Positions 8,470 to 17,313 of a stretch of DNA of 37,473 nt are shown here, one piece after another. The stretch's first letter is position 1. Each line of letters opens with the position of its first letter. The DNA lies in contig CALXTM010000015.1 of NCBI GenBank assembly GCA_944391415.1, forward strand, positions 1-37,473, in the 5' to 3' direction. The notes under the pieces are model-generated. The model worked only from the letters and a program-made list of their open reading frames with translations. It searched no databases and was not told the origin of the DNA. The translations under genes and the position numbers were made by a program. The DNA comes from an uncultured Alphaproteobacteria bacterium (lineage in GTDB: Bacteria; Pseudomonadota; Alphaproteobacteria; RF32; CAG-239).

Positions 8470-9165
8470 TTGCAATATGACCACAAATTATTACAGGCAG
8501 AGGTAGTCGAGGTGTATAACAGGCTTATTGTTGATGCTAAGCTTGCTAATAATAAGATAGTGTCTGCTCTTTGCAGTGCTCCGGAGATTGCCGATATGTG
8601 CAAACCGGGAACCAAAATCTTGCTTAAACGAACCTCAAGGCCAAAAAGACTGGTAAAATATAACATATCCTTTATCTACACCCCACAGGGAATGGTTTTT
8701 GCCAACCCAAGATATCGCTATCAACTGTTTCAGGAGGCTTTTCAAAACGGTTTGCTGACTGATTTTGCGGAATACAACCATTGTCGGAAACTAAGCGAAG
8801 CGGAAAATATCAAAGGGCTTGATTTTGAATTGTGCGGTGATAACGGAAAACGCAGCTTTGTATTTGTAATACCGGTATATAACAAAAGTAACGGCATGGC
8901 GATATTTCCCTATGATATCAACTTTTTTGAAATAAGCATGATCGAAGAAATGAAACTGTTGCGGCAAAGAGGATTTGACACCTATATCGTTATGATTGTT
9001 CCTCGGGAAGACTGTGTGGCCGCAAAATTCGTATGGAATTTGGATGCAAGAGCTGCCGCCGTATTGTTTGAAGCCGCAAAAAACGGTTTAAATTTTTTGT
9101 GCTATGGTTGCAAAATTGATAAAAACAATATAGAAATAAACCGAAAAATGGAAATATTGTATTAG
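8470..9165 (+). CDS. SfsA-like protein with altered active-site region
   Basis: The 231-residue protein aligns along its length with SfsA (sugar fermentation stimulation protein, a nuclease-fold family). Landmarks include CKPGTKILLKRTSRPKRLVKY, an NPRYRYQLFQEA segment, KGLDFELC, FPYDINFFEISMIEEMK and the C-terminal DARAAAVLFEAAKNG. From memory of the family, the usual HCPNTGxM motif here reads SAPEIADM and the strand that normally carries E-x-K reads FVIPVYN, so catalytic function may be lost. Translation starts at TTG with AGGCAGG upstream; an in-frame TAA lies seven codons before it. It is followed by map and radC on the same strand, an order common in alphaproteobacteria. Confidence 0.75.
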   Translation: MQYDHKLLQAEVVEVYNRLIVDAKLANNKIVSALCSAPEIADMCKPGTKILLKRTSRPKRLVKYNISFIYTPQGMVFANPRYRYQLFQEAFQNGLLTDFAEYNHCRKLSEAENIKGLDFELCGDNGKRSFVFVIPVYNKSNGMAIFPYDINFFEISMIEEMKLLRQRGFDTYIVMIVPREDCVAAKFVWNLDARAAAVLFEAAKNGLNFLCYGCKIDKNNIEINRKMEILY

Positions 9166-9182
9166 CAAAAGGAAAAAACAAC

Positions 9183-10004
9183 GTGTCTTCACAAAACAAA
9201 GAAAACAGAAATAAAGACGGAATCGTAATCCATACCGACGAAAAAGATTTTGAAGGAATGCGCAAGGCAGGTAAGCTGGCTGCCGAATGTTTGGATTATA
9301 TCACGCCTTTTGTTGAAGTGGGAGTGTCTACCGAATATTTGGATGATTTGTGTCGCAAATTTATTCAATCAAACGGGGCCATACCGGCTTGCTTGGGATA
9401 TCACGGTTACCCCAAAAGCACTTGTATATCCATCAACCACGAAATTTGCCACGGTATTCCCTCGCCTGAGCGTAAACTGTTGGACGGTGAGATACTTAAT
9501 ATTGATGTTACGGTTATTTTGGACGGATGGTACGGTGATACCTCAAGAATGTATTATGCCGGTAAACCCTCGGTGAAAGCCAAACGCCTGTGCGAGGTAA
9601 CATATGAGTGCATGATGCGAGGTATTGAGGCAGTCAGACCCGGGGCTCATTTTGGCGATATCGGTGCAGTGATTGAGGAAATTGCCCATCATTATGGATA
9701 TTCGGTGGTAGATATGTTTTGCGGACATGGGTTGGGACGTATTTTCCATGACGAGCCAAATGTTATGCACTGCGGCAAAAAAGGAACCGGGCCAAGGCTG
9801 GAAGAAGGTATGTTCTTTACCATTGAGCCGATGATTAACTTTGGCAAAAAAGAGGCTACTATTTTGGCCAACGGCTGGACTGCCGTGACCAAAGACCGAT
9901 CGCTCTCGGCCCAGTTTGAACATTCTTTGGCGGTGACTAAAGACGGATTTGAAGTGTTTACATACTCGCCCAAAGGCCTTGATAAACCGCCATATAAAAA
10001 ATAG
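9183..10004 (+). CDS. map: Methionine aminopeptidase, type I
   Basis: MetAP removes the initiator methionine from nascent proteins. The metal ligands are all in place: D108 (NID), D119 (GDTSR), H182 (GHGLG), E215 (TIEP) and E246 (QFEH), with the substrate-binding H90 in ICHGIP. The 273-residue length includes a short charged N-terminal extension. Translation starts at GTG, preceded by AAAGGA. The gene lies 17 bases after the sfsA-like gene and 10 bases before radC, so the three probably form an operon. Confidence 0.97.
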   Translation: MSSQNKENRNKDGIVIHTDEKDFEGMRKAGKLAAECLDYITPFVEVGVSTEYLDDLCRKFIQSNGAIPACLGYHGYPKSTCISINHEICHGIPSPERKLLDGEILNIDVTVILDGWYGDTSRMYYAGKPSVKAKRLCEVTYECMMRGIEAVRPGAHFGDIGAVIEEIAHHYGYSVVDMFCGHGLGRIFHDEPNVMHCGKKGTGPRLEEGMFFTIEPMINFGKKEATILANGWTAVTKDRSLSAQFEHSLAVTKDGFEVFTYSPKGLDKPPYKK

Positions 10005-10014
10005 GATCTGCGAC

Positions 10015-10707
10015 ATGGACGAAATTGTGCCTGATTATATCGGACATCGAAAACGCCTGCGTGAGCGTTTTCTAAAAGGCGAAGGCAATGATATGGCCGA
10101 TTATGAGTTGCTGGAGCTGTTGTTGATGCAGGCCATACCAAGAAAAGATGTTAAACCTTTGGCCAAAGAACTTATCAGGGTGTTTGGGAGTTTTGCCAAT
10201 GTGGTCGGGGCACCAGAACATCGTTTGAGAGAAATATCCGGAGTTAAAGACAGCGTCATAACCACATTGAAATTAGTAATGGTGGCGGCAAAACGGCTGA
10301 GTTGGGAAAATCTTTCCTCCGATGATCTGCCGGTGTTGCTTAATATGGATTGTTTAATCGACTATTGTCGCAGTGCTTTTGCCTATGCCGAAGTTGAAGA
10401 ACTGCATATTTTGTATTTGAATGCCCAATTAAAACTTATTGACAACGAGTTGATACAAAAGGGCAGCTTGTCATCGGTTAGCATATCTCCAAGAGAAGTT
10501 GTAAAAAGAGCACTTAACAAAAATGCTACCAGTATAATTATGGTGCATAATCATCCGTCAGGCTCACCCAAACCATCGGACAATGACATAATTATTACCA
10601 AAAAGATTAGTCAGGCGTGTCAGGTGATGGGGATTAAGTTGCAAGAACATATCATTATCACCAAGTCTGATTATTTTTCTTTTCTTGAGCATAAGCTGTT
10701 GGCATAG
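10015..10707 (+). CDS. radC: RadC family JAMM/MPN protein
   Basis: The start at 10015 is chosen because it has AGGA upstream and gives the normal N-terminus (MDEIVPDYIGHRKRLRERF) of a 230-residue RadC. An N-terminal helix-hairpin-helix-like region (about 20-90) precedes the JAMM domain with H178-N-H180 ... S188-x-x-D191, the complete zinc motif. The biochemical role of RadC remains poorly defined despite its name. It closes the sfsA-map-radC run. Confidence 0.93.
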   Translation: MDEIVPDYIGHRKRLRERFLKGEGNDMADYELLELLLMQAIPRKDVKPLAKELIRVFGSFANVVGAPEHRLREISGVKDSVITTLKLVMVAAKRLSWENLSSDDLPVLLNMDCLIDYCRSAFAYAEVEELHILYLNAQLKLIDNELIQKGSLSSVSISPREVVKRALNKNATSIIMVHNHPSGSPKPSDNDIIITKKISQACQVMGIKLQEHIIITKSDYFSFLEHKLLA

Positions 10708-10816
10708 CTGTTTAACATACTATTTTATACAAAACAACGATTTTAGATATTTCATATTAATAAATTAATTGCTAGCATGCGGCGGTGATTTAATTTTAAT
10801 CTTACTGGACTATCTG

Positions 10817-11653
10817 ATGAAAAAATTGAAAATATTTATGACTGTAATTGTCGTTTTGGGAGTTGTGTGGGCCTTGGGCATGTGGGTTATCTTTGGAGAG
10901 GCTGCACTAAAAAATATCAAAAATAAAGAACCATACCCGTTTTATAACGGAAAATATCACCTGATTGCTCATGCCGGCGGTAAAATTGATGGGTATGTCT
11001 ATACCAACTCAAGAGAAGCGGTGGAAGATTCAATTAAGTCAGGGATGAAGTTTGTTGAAATAGATTTTATCAAAACATCGGACGGATATTATATTGCCGG
11101 GCATGATTGGGAAATGTTTAACCGTGCTGCCGGAAAGGAAGAAAGAGGTGATGAACCCATGACATTGGCTGAGGTTAAAGCGACCAAAATTCACGGCAAA
11201 TATACTGCCATGGACGCCAATGATGTGGCCCAACTTTTGCGCGAATATCCGGACTGGACTTTGCTGGTGGATAAAGCGCGCGATATTGAATATATCGCCG
11301 AATTGTTTCCTTTTCCTAAGCGAATTATATTGCAAGTTTATGGTTTGTATGGATATTTGCGGGCGCTAAATGCTAAAATCGACTATCCGGTATTGCGGCT
11401 AAAAGGCGGGCGCCGCGGTGTTAAAGAAATATATAAACTGTTTATGGATTGGATTAATGTCAAAGGAGTTATCTTGGGAGAAAAATCTTTTGAAAAAAAT
11501 CTAAAATATATCGGGGAGCTGCATGACAAAGGAACGGCAGTTATTTTATATGGCAACCCGAGATTCAAAATAGTGGAAAATGCTGATGAAATAAAAAAAT
11601 ATATCAACCGATATTTGGACTTGGTGGATACCGACACCATAAGAGAATTATAA
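10817..11653 (+). CDS. Membrane-anchored glycerophosphodiester phosphodiesterase
   Basis: The ATG at 10817 gives MKKLKIF followed by a hydrophobic segment (about 8-28), an uncleaved anchor or signal. The GDPD domain starts with LIAHAGG and continues with the S-REAVEDSI segment, FVEIDFIKTSDG and YYIAGHD, supplying the expected His, Glu, Asp and His residues. Such enzymes split glycerophosphodiesters into glycerol-3-phosphate and an alcohol. The next gene is an OpgB-like phosphoglycerol transferase, so the pair may act on glycerophosphate-decorated envelope glycans; that link is inference. An in-frame TTG at 10769 is a less likely start. Confidence 0.85.
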   Translation: MKKLKIFMTVIVVLGVVWALGMWVIFGEAALKNIKNKEPYPFYNGKYHLIAHAGGKIDGYVYTNSREAVEDSIKSGMKFVEIDFIKTSDGYYIAGHDWEMFNRAAGKEERGDEPMTLAEVKATKIHGKYTAMDANDVAQLLREYPDWTLLVDKARDIEYIAELFPFPKRIILQVYGLYGYLRALNAKIDYPVLRLKGGRRGVKEIYKLFMDWINVKGVILGEKSFEKNLKYIGELHDKGTAVILYGNPRFKIVENADEIKKYINRYLDLVDTDTIREL

Positions 11654-11660
11654 AAATTAT

Positions 11661-11701
11661 GGCTCTTGACTAACGCTTTTATTTGGCTACAATCAAGAGC
11701 C
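11661..11701. repeat. Inverted repeat between GDPD and sulfatase genes
   Basis: GGCTCTTGA and TCAAGAGCC form a perfect 9-bp inverted repeat with a 23-base loop, just after the GDPD stop. A short T-run follows. It may attenuate transcription into the next gene. Confidence 0.5.
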
Positions 11702-11727
11702 GTAACGTTTTATCTTGAGGTCTTGAT

Positions 11728-13203
11728 ATGTTGGCGCTTCTTATATTTTTTGTCGGATTTATGATGTTTTCTTCGGCCAACTGGGTTATTGAAAAGTTTG
11801 GCGAAGTTACCTATGAACAAATCATGTTCCACCTTAACATGCCGTTTTCTTCCGAAATCCGCATGGTGATGAGTTTCTTGAAAAATACGGTAATGACCGG
11901 CGTTATTATCGCGGTTGTTTTGGCTTTGTTATTTTGCCAAAAATATCGCCTGCATGTAAAAATATTAGATGCTTTTAGAGACTGGGTCAATGCCAGGCGC
12001 ATAAAATTGAGCCTTGTGTGGCTCTTGTTTTGCGTGGTGTTTGTCTTCTTTAGAATGAATGTGTGGAACATGATAACATTCCACCAATATAAAAGCATTA
12101 CCTCTAATTTTTATGAAGAAAACTACGTTATTCCGCAGCAGACCAAAATCACTTTTCCGAAAAATAAGCCCAATTTGATTTTGCTGTTTGCCGAATCGAT
12201 AGAGGCAACTTATGCCAAAACACCGGAGCACGACTATTTTAAGGCAGACCTGATACCTAATATGCACAAACTTGCTCAAGACAACATCAATTTCAGCGAC
12301 AGCAAATATCTTGGAGGCTCCTATACTATTGACGGAACACAATGGACACAAGCGGCTTTGTTTGCCCAAACCTGCGGCGCACCGATACAACTGCCGATTA
12401 ATGATCCAAACTGGTTTCACCCCAAAGAAGGGTTCTTCCCAAAAGCGTGGTGCTTGTATGATATCTTGCGCAATGAAGGTTATGCTGAAAGCTTCCTTAT
12501 CGGCTCGAACGGGGAGTTTGCCGGAATGAATAAATTTGTTGAGACCCATGGCAACCAACGTTTACTTGATACCAATTTTTATGCCGAGCGCGACGGGATT
12601 GAGCTTTCGTTTGAAAAAACGACCAAGCTTTTGGATAAACAAGTTTTTGCCTATGCCAAAGAAGAGCTTGATAATTTGAGCAAACAAGACAAACCTTTTG
12701 TCTTTACTCTTATGACGCTGGATACTCACTATGGTACGGCAAAATTCTCCGATGATATTTGCGAGCGCAAATATGGTCCGCACAATAATATTGAAAATGT
12801 TATTTCTTGCTCGGACAAGCAAATCGGTGATTTTATCGATTGGCTGAAAGGACAAGATTTTTACAAAAATACCGTGGTGGTGATTTTGGGCGACCATTTG
12901 ACCATGAACAAGCGTTTTACCAAAGATATGAATCGCAAAGTGCTTAATATATTCATCAACCCAAGAGTGGCGGCAACCAATACTCAAAACCGAACCTTTA
13001 CACCGTTTGATATATACCCGACGATTGTCGAGAGTATGGGGGCCAAAATCGACGGGCATCGCTTGGGACTTGGGACATCGTTATTTGCCGACATTCCAAC
13101 CCTGACCGAGGGAAAGATGAGCGTTGAGGAAATGGATATTAACGTGCGCAAAAAATCCAAACTCTATGACTGGATGCTTTATGGCAAAGATGTCCATAAT
13201 TGA
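11728..13203 (+). CDS. Sulfatase-fold phosphoglycerol transferase (OpgB/MdoB-like)
   Basis: Hydrophobic N-terminal segments precede a large periplasmic alkaline-phosphatase/sulfatase-fold domain starting near NKPNLILLFAES. The stretch GTQWTQAALFAQTCGAP matches the region of the catalytic Thr in OpgB-type transferases, and the metal-site segments TLDTHYG and VILGDH are present. OpgB moves sn-1-phosphoglycerol from phosphatidylglycerol to periplasmic glucans; the acceptor here is unknown. An LTA-synthase-like or phosphoethanolamine transferase role is an alternative. The last bases overlap the next gene, so the two are translationally coupled. Confidence 0.85.
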   Translation: MLALLIFFVGFMMFSSANWVIEKFGEVTYEQIMFHLNMPFSSEIRMVMSFLKNTVMTGVIIAVVLALLFCQKYRLHVKILDAFRDWVNARRIKLSLVWLLFCVVFVFFRMNVWNMITFHQYKSITSNFYEENYVIPQQTKITFPKNKPNLILLFAESIEATYAKTPEHDYFKADLIPNMHKLAQDNINFSDSKYLGGSYTIDGTQWTQAALFAQTCGAPIQLPINDPNWFHPKEGFFPKAWCLYDILRNEGYAESFLIGSNGEFAGMNKFVETHGNQRLLDTNFYAERDGIELSFEKTTKLLDKQVFAYAKEELDNLSKQDKPFVFTLMTLDTHYGTAKFSDDICERKYGPHNNIENVISCSDKQIGDFIDWLKGQDFYKNTVVVILGDHLTMNKRFTKDMNRKVLNIFINPRVAATNTQNRTFTPFDIYPTIVESMGAKIDGHRLGLGTSLFADIPTLTEGKMSVEEMDINVRKKSKLYDWMLYGKDVHN

Positions 13204-13813
13204 TAATCTAAAGCTTTATAATCAAAGATTTTGCCAAAACTTGTCGCATGGTGATGAGGAGGCTGATGAGATTTTTGAGTTTGTAAACCGCGGCTCCCGG
13301 CTTATTCTATCGGCTCCGCACGCAACCAGGAGTTTTGTTTGCAAAAAAGAAAGAATTGCCGATCTATATACCGGCGCTTTGGTGCAATATTTGGGCGAAA
13401 AAAATAATATCTCGACTTTGATTAGAACTAAATTTACACCTTACAAAGCGTTAATTTCTGATTGTGTGGCACAACACAATCTACAAGAGCACTATTTTTT
13501 GGATATTCACGGATTTGACCAAGATATCAACTATGATATTTGCCTTGGAATTGGCGAATATGAAGAAAAAAATTATCCTTTCCTGCAGGACATAGTCAAA
13601 ATTGCTACGCAATATAATTTTAAAACCGTTATTAATCACCCTCAATATCGGGGAGTGAAGGGGTTCTGCGGCAGATATCACAAAAAATACGGCAAACCTA
13701 ATATAATCCAAATGGAAATACATAAAAAACTACGCGATTTTTACCAAAATCCCGACATAGTCAAAAATGCTACGCTTGCTTTTTTGCAAGATGTTATAAA
13801 CTGCTATAACTAA
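13181..13813 (+). CDS. N-formylglutamate amidohydrolase-like protein
   Basis: The protein shows the zinc-hydrolase landmarks of the N-formylglutamate amidohydrolase family: SAPHAT, FLDIHGFD, and IQMEIHKKLR near the C-terminus. The family removes the formyl group in histidine breakdown, but many members sit outside hut clusters and their substrates are unknown; no other hut gene is visible. Two overlapping starts are possible (ATG at 13181 or 13190), both inside the end of the preceding sulfatase gene. I chose the first because a GGA element lies at a better distance. Confidence 0.75.
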   Translation: MAKMSIIDNLKLYNQRFCQNLSHGDEEADEIFEFVNRGSRLILSAPHATRSFVCKKERIADLYTGALVQYLGEKNNISTLIRTKFTPYKALISDCVAQHNLQEHYFLDIHGFDQDINYDICLGIGEYEEKNYPFLQDIVKIATQYNFKTVINHPQYRGVKGFCGRYHKKYGKPNIIQMEIHKKLRDFYQNPDIVKNATLAFLQDVINCYN

Positions 13814-13921
13814 ATCAGTGTTTATCAGAAATTTGGCAGCCTCAACTTATATGCAAGGGAATAAAATTGTTTCTTTTGCATAGGAGACTTTTTTAGGTGT
13901 TGACTTTACTGATTTAAATGC

Positions 13922-13950
13922 AATTATAGCCTTATGATGTAGGCTATAAT
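13922..13950. promoter_or_regulatory. Perfect palindrome overlapping a TATAAT box
   Basis: ATTATAGCC and GGCTATAAT form a 9-bp inverted repeat around a 10-base loop, and its right arm contains TATAAT about 40 bases before the next ATG. A TTGACT sits upstream near 13900. An operator over the -10 box, or a hairpin in the leader, are both possible. Confidence 0.45.
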
Positions 13951-13987
13951 ACATCGGATATATCCACTAAAACCTTAGGAGTAAACT

Positions 13988-14263
13988 ATGACAAAATTTT
14001 TATCGACTATGGCTGTTGCATTTATGGTAGCAACCAGCGCCCAGGCTTTTTCTTTGGACGGGATTGCCAATACTAAAGATGCAAAGATGCAAACATGCAT
14101 GATGAGCGAGGCAAAAAAAGCCCTTACCACCGGCTCGGTTACATCTGAAAATGTTGAGAAAAAGGCTGCAGAAATTGCTGCCGTATGTGCTGCTAGCGAA
14201 TCCATGGATGTGGATCCGGCTATGGTAAAGTCTGCGGCACAAATTCTAAAATCTTTGATGTAA
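13988..14263 (+). CDS. Small secreted protein, unknown
   Basis: This 91-residue protein starts after TAGGAG and carries a clear signal peptide cleaved near SAQA (17-20). The mature part is mostly helical and Ala/Lys/Glu-rich, with two cysteines (QTCMM and AAVCAA) that could form a disulfide in the periplasm. No family is recognised. It stands 16 bases before the beta-barrel gene and probably begins the envelope operon that runs to 18426. Confidence 0.8.
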   Translation: MTKFLSTMAVAFMVATSAQAFSLDGIANTKDAKMQTCMMSEAKKALTTGSVTSENVEKKAAEIAAVCAASESMDVDPAMVKSAAQILKSLM

Positions 14264-14279
14264 GGAAAGGAGTTGTGGC

Positions 14280-14891
14280 ATGAAGAAATATTTGTTGGCT
14301 ATTTTGGCAGGAACTTGTATTGCCGGCACAGCTCAAGCCGGCGAAGTTGTTAAAACCGTTTATGTAAATCAGGCACCAGTTTCTGACAGCTCTGCTTACG
14401 TTGCTTTGCGCGGCGGAGCAAATATTGCTAAAGTAAAGGCTGAAGGTGAAAAATTTGATGACACATCTTTTGCTGTGGCCGCGGCCGTCGGAAGCCAGAT
14501 TGTCGATTTGAAAACAGGAAGTTTGCGTGGTGAGGTCGAGTATACCTACAATGACTCTATTGAAGATAAAGATGCCGAATATGATGCTCAGCTTTTGATG
14601 GCTAATCTTTATTACGACTTTGACATAAATTCACCTGTCACACCTTATGTTGGTGCCGGTGTTGGTGTTGCTTTTAACGATGTTGATTATATGGACAGAA
14701 GCGATGATGGTACATCATTTGCTTATTCTTTGTCTGCCGGTGTTTCGGTTGCGGTTAACCCCAAAGTTAATGTTGACTTGGGATATCGTTATTTAAACAT
14801 GACGGATTTCGACGCCACAATTGCCGGACAAGATATTAAGGTTAAACCGTATAGCCATCAAATATTGGCCGGTGTGAGAGTTGCTCTTTAA
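14280..14891 (+). CDS. Outer-membrane beta-barrel protein (OmpA/opacity-like)
   Basis: A signal peptide (to AQAGE, about 21) is followed by alternating amphipathic strands of a small 8-stranded barrel, with typical segments YVALRGGANI, PYVGAGVGVAF, SAGVSVAVNPKVNVDLGYRYL and a C-terminal strand HQILAGVRVAL. At 203 residues it matches the outer-membrane beta-barrel (OMP_b-brl) family. AAAGGAG precedes the ATG. It is followed by three lipoprotein genes and a CsgG-like gene, so it belongs to an envelope gene set. Confidence 0.88.
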   Translation: MKKYLLAILAGTCIAGTAQAGEVVKTVYVNQAPVSDSSAYVALRGGANIAKVKAEGEKFDDTSFAVAAAVGSQIVDLKTGSLRGEVEYTYNDSIEDKDAEYDAQLLMANLYYDFDINSPVTPYVGAGVGVAFNDVDYMDRSDDGTSFAYSLSAGVSVAVNPKVNVDLGYRYLNMTDFDATIAGQDIKVKPYSHQILAGVRVAL

Positions 14892-14906
14892 TTTAGGATT
14901 GTTTTG

Positions 14907-16295
14907 ATGAAAAAATATTTGTTCTTTGTATTGATGCTGTTGTTACAAGGATGTGTAAGCTACAGCGACAAAAAAGCAGCGTTTCATCAGCAGTTTAATG
15001 CCGGAAATTTTGAGGCTGCATCAAAGGTAATGTATGCCGAAAACAAGAAAAAAGAAGGCTCAGAAACTGCACCGCAAGAAGAACAATCAGCAGAAAAATC
15101 AGAGGACAAACTTTTGCCCTCTGATTTTGACGACTTGGGCGGGATGAAATTCTTTATCGGGCTGAACAGCGGAACCGCCGCAATGTATAGCCAAAACTAT
15201 GCCTTGAGCGACATGATGTTTGGTATTGCATCGGATGCAATAGCAAAACATGAAACCGCCGGGTATGTACCCAAATACTATGAAAAAGTCATGCTTAACA
15301 CATATAGAGCTTTGGCTTTGCTGCAACATGGTGATATTGAAAATGCCAAAGTAGAATTTAATCGTGCTGCTGCAAGTCAGGGAGAAGCTGTGCAGGAAAA
15401 TAAGCGGCAGATAAGCAAACTGAAAAAGGAAGCTGCCGAAGAACAGTATGCCATTAACATGGGCAAGGCGGCCGAGGTTTTGAACAAAGAATATACCGAA
15501 TTTAACGACTTTAAACCATATGCTGATTTTGCTAACCCATATACGTCTTATATGAGCGGTTTGTTTTTGGCACTACATGGATCAAAAGCCGATGTCGAAA
15601 ATGCTATTTTGGATTTACGACGGGCCAGAAGCATGTCGCCAAAAAATAAATTCGTTAAAGCCGATATCAGAATGGCCGAAGATATTGCCAACCAAAAAGA
15701 TATCAGACCTACCGTTTGGGTCGTTTATGAAAATGGGTTGATTGCTGAAATTGACAAGCAACATTTTGTTATTCCGTTCGTGATTAACGGCCGTGTAAAG
15801 GTAGCGCATATGGCTTTGCCTAAGATGGTGCCTTTGGCTTCGGCATATCCGGAAATTCAGGTCCAGGCCGGCAAGAAGAAGATAACAACCCAGAGCATTG
15901 TTGATATGGACCGTGTTATGAAGACCGAATTCAAAAACAGATATCCGGCCGAAGTTGCTAAAGCAGTTATTTGGATGACGGTTAATCTAATTGCACAAGA
16001 AGCAGCTCAGCGGGCTATCGGCGACGACAACAAAGGATGGGGTGATTTGGCGGCAATTGCTATAGGGTCGTTGTCAAACCCTGTTGAAACCAGAACTTGG
16101 TCATCTTTACCCAAAGATATTCAAATTGCTCGATTTGCCATGCCTAAAGGCCGCAAAATTCAAATTTTTGATAATACCGGCAAGCCTATATCGCCGGAAA
16201 TATCCATTGCTAAAGATATTAAACAAGCTTTGGTCTTTGTGAGAATTCCGACAATAAATGCTGTTCCGGCCGTATATGTAACCAAATTAAAATAA
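14907..16295 (+). CDS. COG3014-like TPR lipoprotein
   Basis: The ATG at 14907 gives MKKYLFFVLMLLLQGC, a lipoprotein signal with lipobox LQGC. The 462-residue protein has a helical, TPR-like N-terminal half (ALSDMMFGIASDAIAKHE, ENAKVEFNRAA) and a C-terminal beta-rich part. This matches, by architecture and context, the COG3014 lipoproteins found beside YcfL and LpoB homologues. Its role is uncertain, probably envelope or assembly of a surface structure. Confidence 0.8.
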   Translation: MKKYLFFVLMLLLQGCVSYSDKKAAFHQQFNAGNFEAASKVMYAENKKKEGSETAPQEEQSAEKSEDKLLPSDFDDLGGMKFFIGLNSGTAAMYSQNYALSDMMFGIASDAIAKHETAGYVPKYYEKVMLNTYRALALLQHGDIENAKVEFNRAAASQGEAVQENKRQISKLKKEAAEEQYAINMGKAAEVLNKEYTEFNDFKPYADFANPYTSYMSGLFLALHGSKADVENAILDLRRARSMSPKNKFVKADIRMAEDIANQKDIRPTVWVVYENGLIAEIDKQHFVIPFVINGRVKVAHMALPKMVPLASAYPEIQVQAGKKKITTQSIVDMDRVMKTEFKNRYPAEVAKAVIWMTVNLIAQEAAQRAIGDDNKGWGDLAAIAIGSLSNPVETRTWSSLPKDIQIARFAMPKGRKIQIFDNTGKPISPEISIAKDIKQALVFVRIPTINAVPAVYVTKLK

Positions 16296-16306
16296 GGAAA
16301 AAAGAT

Positions 16307-16693
16307 ATGAAAAAACTTCTTGTTTTATTGTTTGTTGTTTTGATTGGCGGGTGCGCGACTACGCCGGCACAGCCTGATTATGACACCAAAATATTTTTTA
16401 TAGACCCAGGTATTAAACTACAACAATTGGAAGCACGCCATTTTACCAGAGAAAATGACGGACATATTTTGGTTAATGTATCGGGAATCGGAACAAAAGA
16501 CCAAACCGTATATTATAAAGTCGATTGGTTTAACGAATTCGGCATGCCAATAAAATCTATTTTGTCGACTTGGAAAAGTGCCAAGATAGTAAAAAATATG
16601 CCGTTTAACTGGGATGTCGTGTCGCCAAGCCCTAAAGCTAAAAGCTTTAAGGTTTTAATTACCAAAGATATCGGCGACGGAATTTTAAATTAA
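16307..16693 (+). CDS. YcfL-like (DUF1425) lipoprotein
   Basis: MKKLLVLLFVVLIGGC is a lipoprotein signal with lipobox IGGC. The 128-residue protein then has a single beta-rich domain with YYKVDWFNEFGMPI, typical of the YcfL/DUF1425 family. In enterobacteria ycfL is adjacent to lpoB, as here. It follows the COG3014-like gene by 11 bases and precedes the LpoB-like gene by 22 bases. No enzymatic function is expected. Confidence 0.82.
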   Translation: MKKLLVLLFVVLIGGCATTPAQPDYDTKIFFIDPGIKLQQLEARHFTRENDGHILVNVSGIGTKDQTVYYKVDWFNEFGMPIKSILSTWKSAKIVKNMPFNWDVVSPSPKAKSFKVLITKDIGDGILN

Positions 16694-16715
16694 ATATATA
16701 TCAAGGAGAATACTG

Positions 16716-17306
16716 ATGAAGAATTATATAGTAAGTGCAGCAATTTGTTCGTTGATGCTGTTGGGCGGTTGCGCAACCAAAACCGAATTGATTGATGTTG
16801 AGAACGATTCAACCGAGAGAGCCGCCGGCTTGGAATATCGTGATTTTGAAAGTGCTGCCCGTAAAATGGTTGGACAGATGCTGGCCTCGGGCAACTTAAA
16901 TAAACCCGGCGGAGGAAGATATGTTTTGATCATTTCTCGAATTGCTAATAATACCATGCAGAGAATCGATGTCGACCAGCTGTCAAAGAAAATTCGTATT
17001 GAGCTGATTAACAGTGGTAAGGTTGCCGTAACCAATATGGAAGAAGATGCGCGGGTAATGCAATCAAGACAGTTGCGCAAATCTAAAGAAGTAAATCAAG
17101 CAACCGTGGCTAAAAAAGGAGCTTTGATTGCGCCTGAGTTAAGTTTGTCAGGCAAAATTACCCAACGAGAATTTATTGTTTCGGGTGATAAGCGTATTGA
17201 ATATACATTTGCTTTGAGCATTACCAGCCTTGATACTGGCTTGACCTTGTGGGAAGGCGAAGAAACAATCATCAAACGTGCGGATAAAAACGCCATAACC
17301 TGGTAG
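16716..17306 (+). CDS. LpoB-like lipoprotein
   Basis: After AAGGAG, the protein has a lipoprotein signal ending in LLGGC. The domain (RDFESAARKMVGQML ... ISRIANNTMQRIDVDQLSKKIRIELINSGKVAVT) is that of LpoB, the outer-membrane activator of penicillin-binding protein PBP1B. Its length of 196 residues is normal. Many bacteria carry a second LpoB-like protein in COG3014/YcfL/CsgG clusters that need not act on PBP1B, so I leave the gene symbol empty. Confidence 0.85.
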   Translation: MKNYIVSAAICSLMLLGGCATKTELIDVENDSTERAAGLEYRDFESAARKMVGQMLASGNLNKPGGGRYVLIISRIANNTMQRIDVDQLSKKIRIELINSGKVAVTNMEEDARVMQSRQLRKSKEVNQATVAKKGALIAPELSLSGKITQREFIVSGDKRIEYTFALSITSLDTGLTLWEGEETIIKRADKNAITW

Positions 17307-17313
17307 GTGAAAG

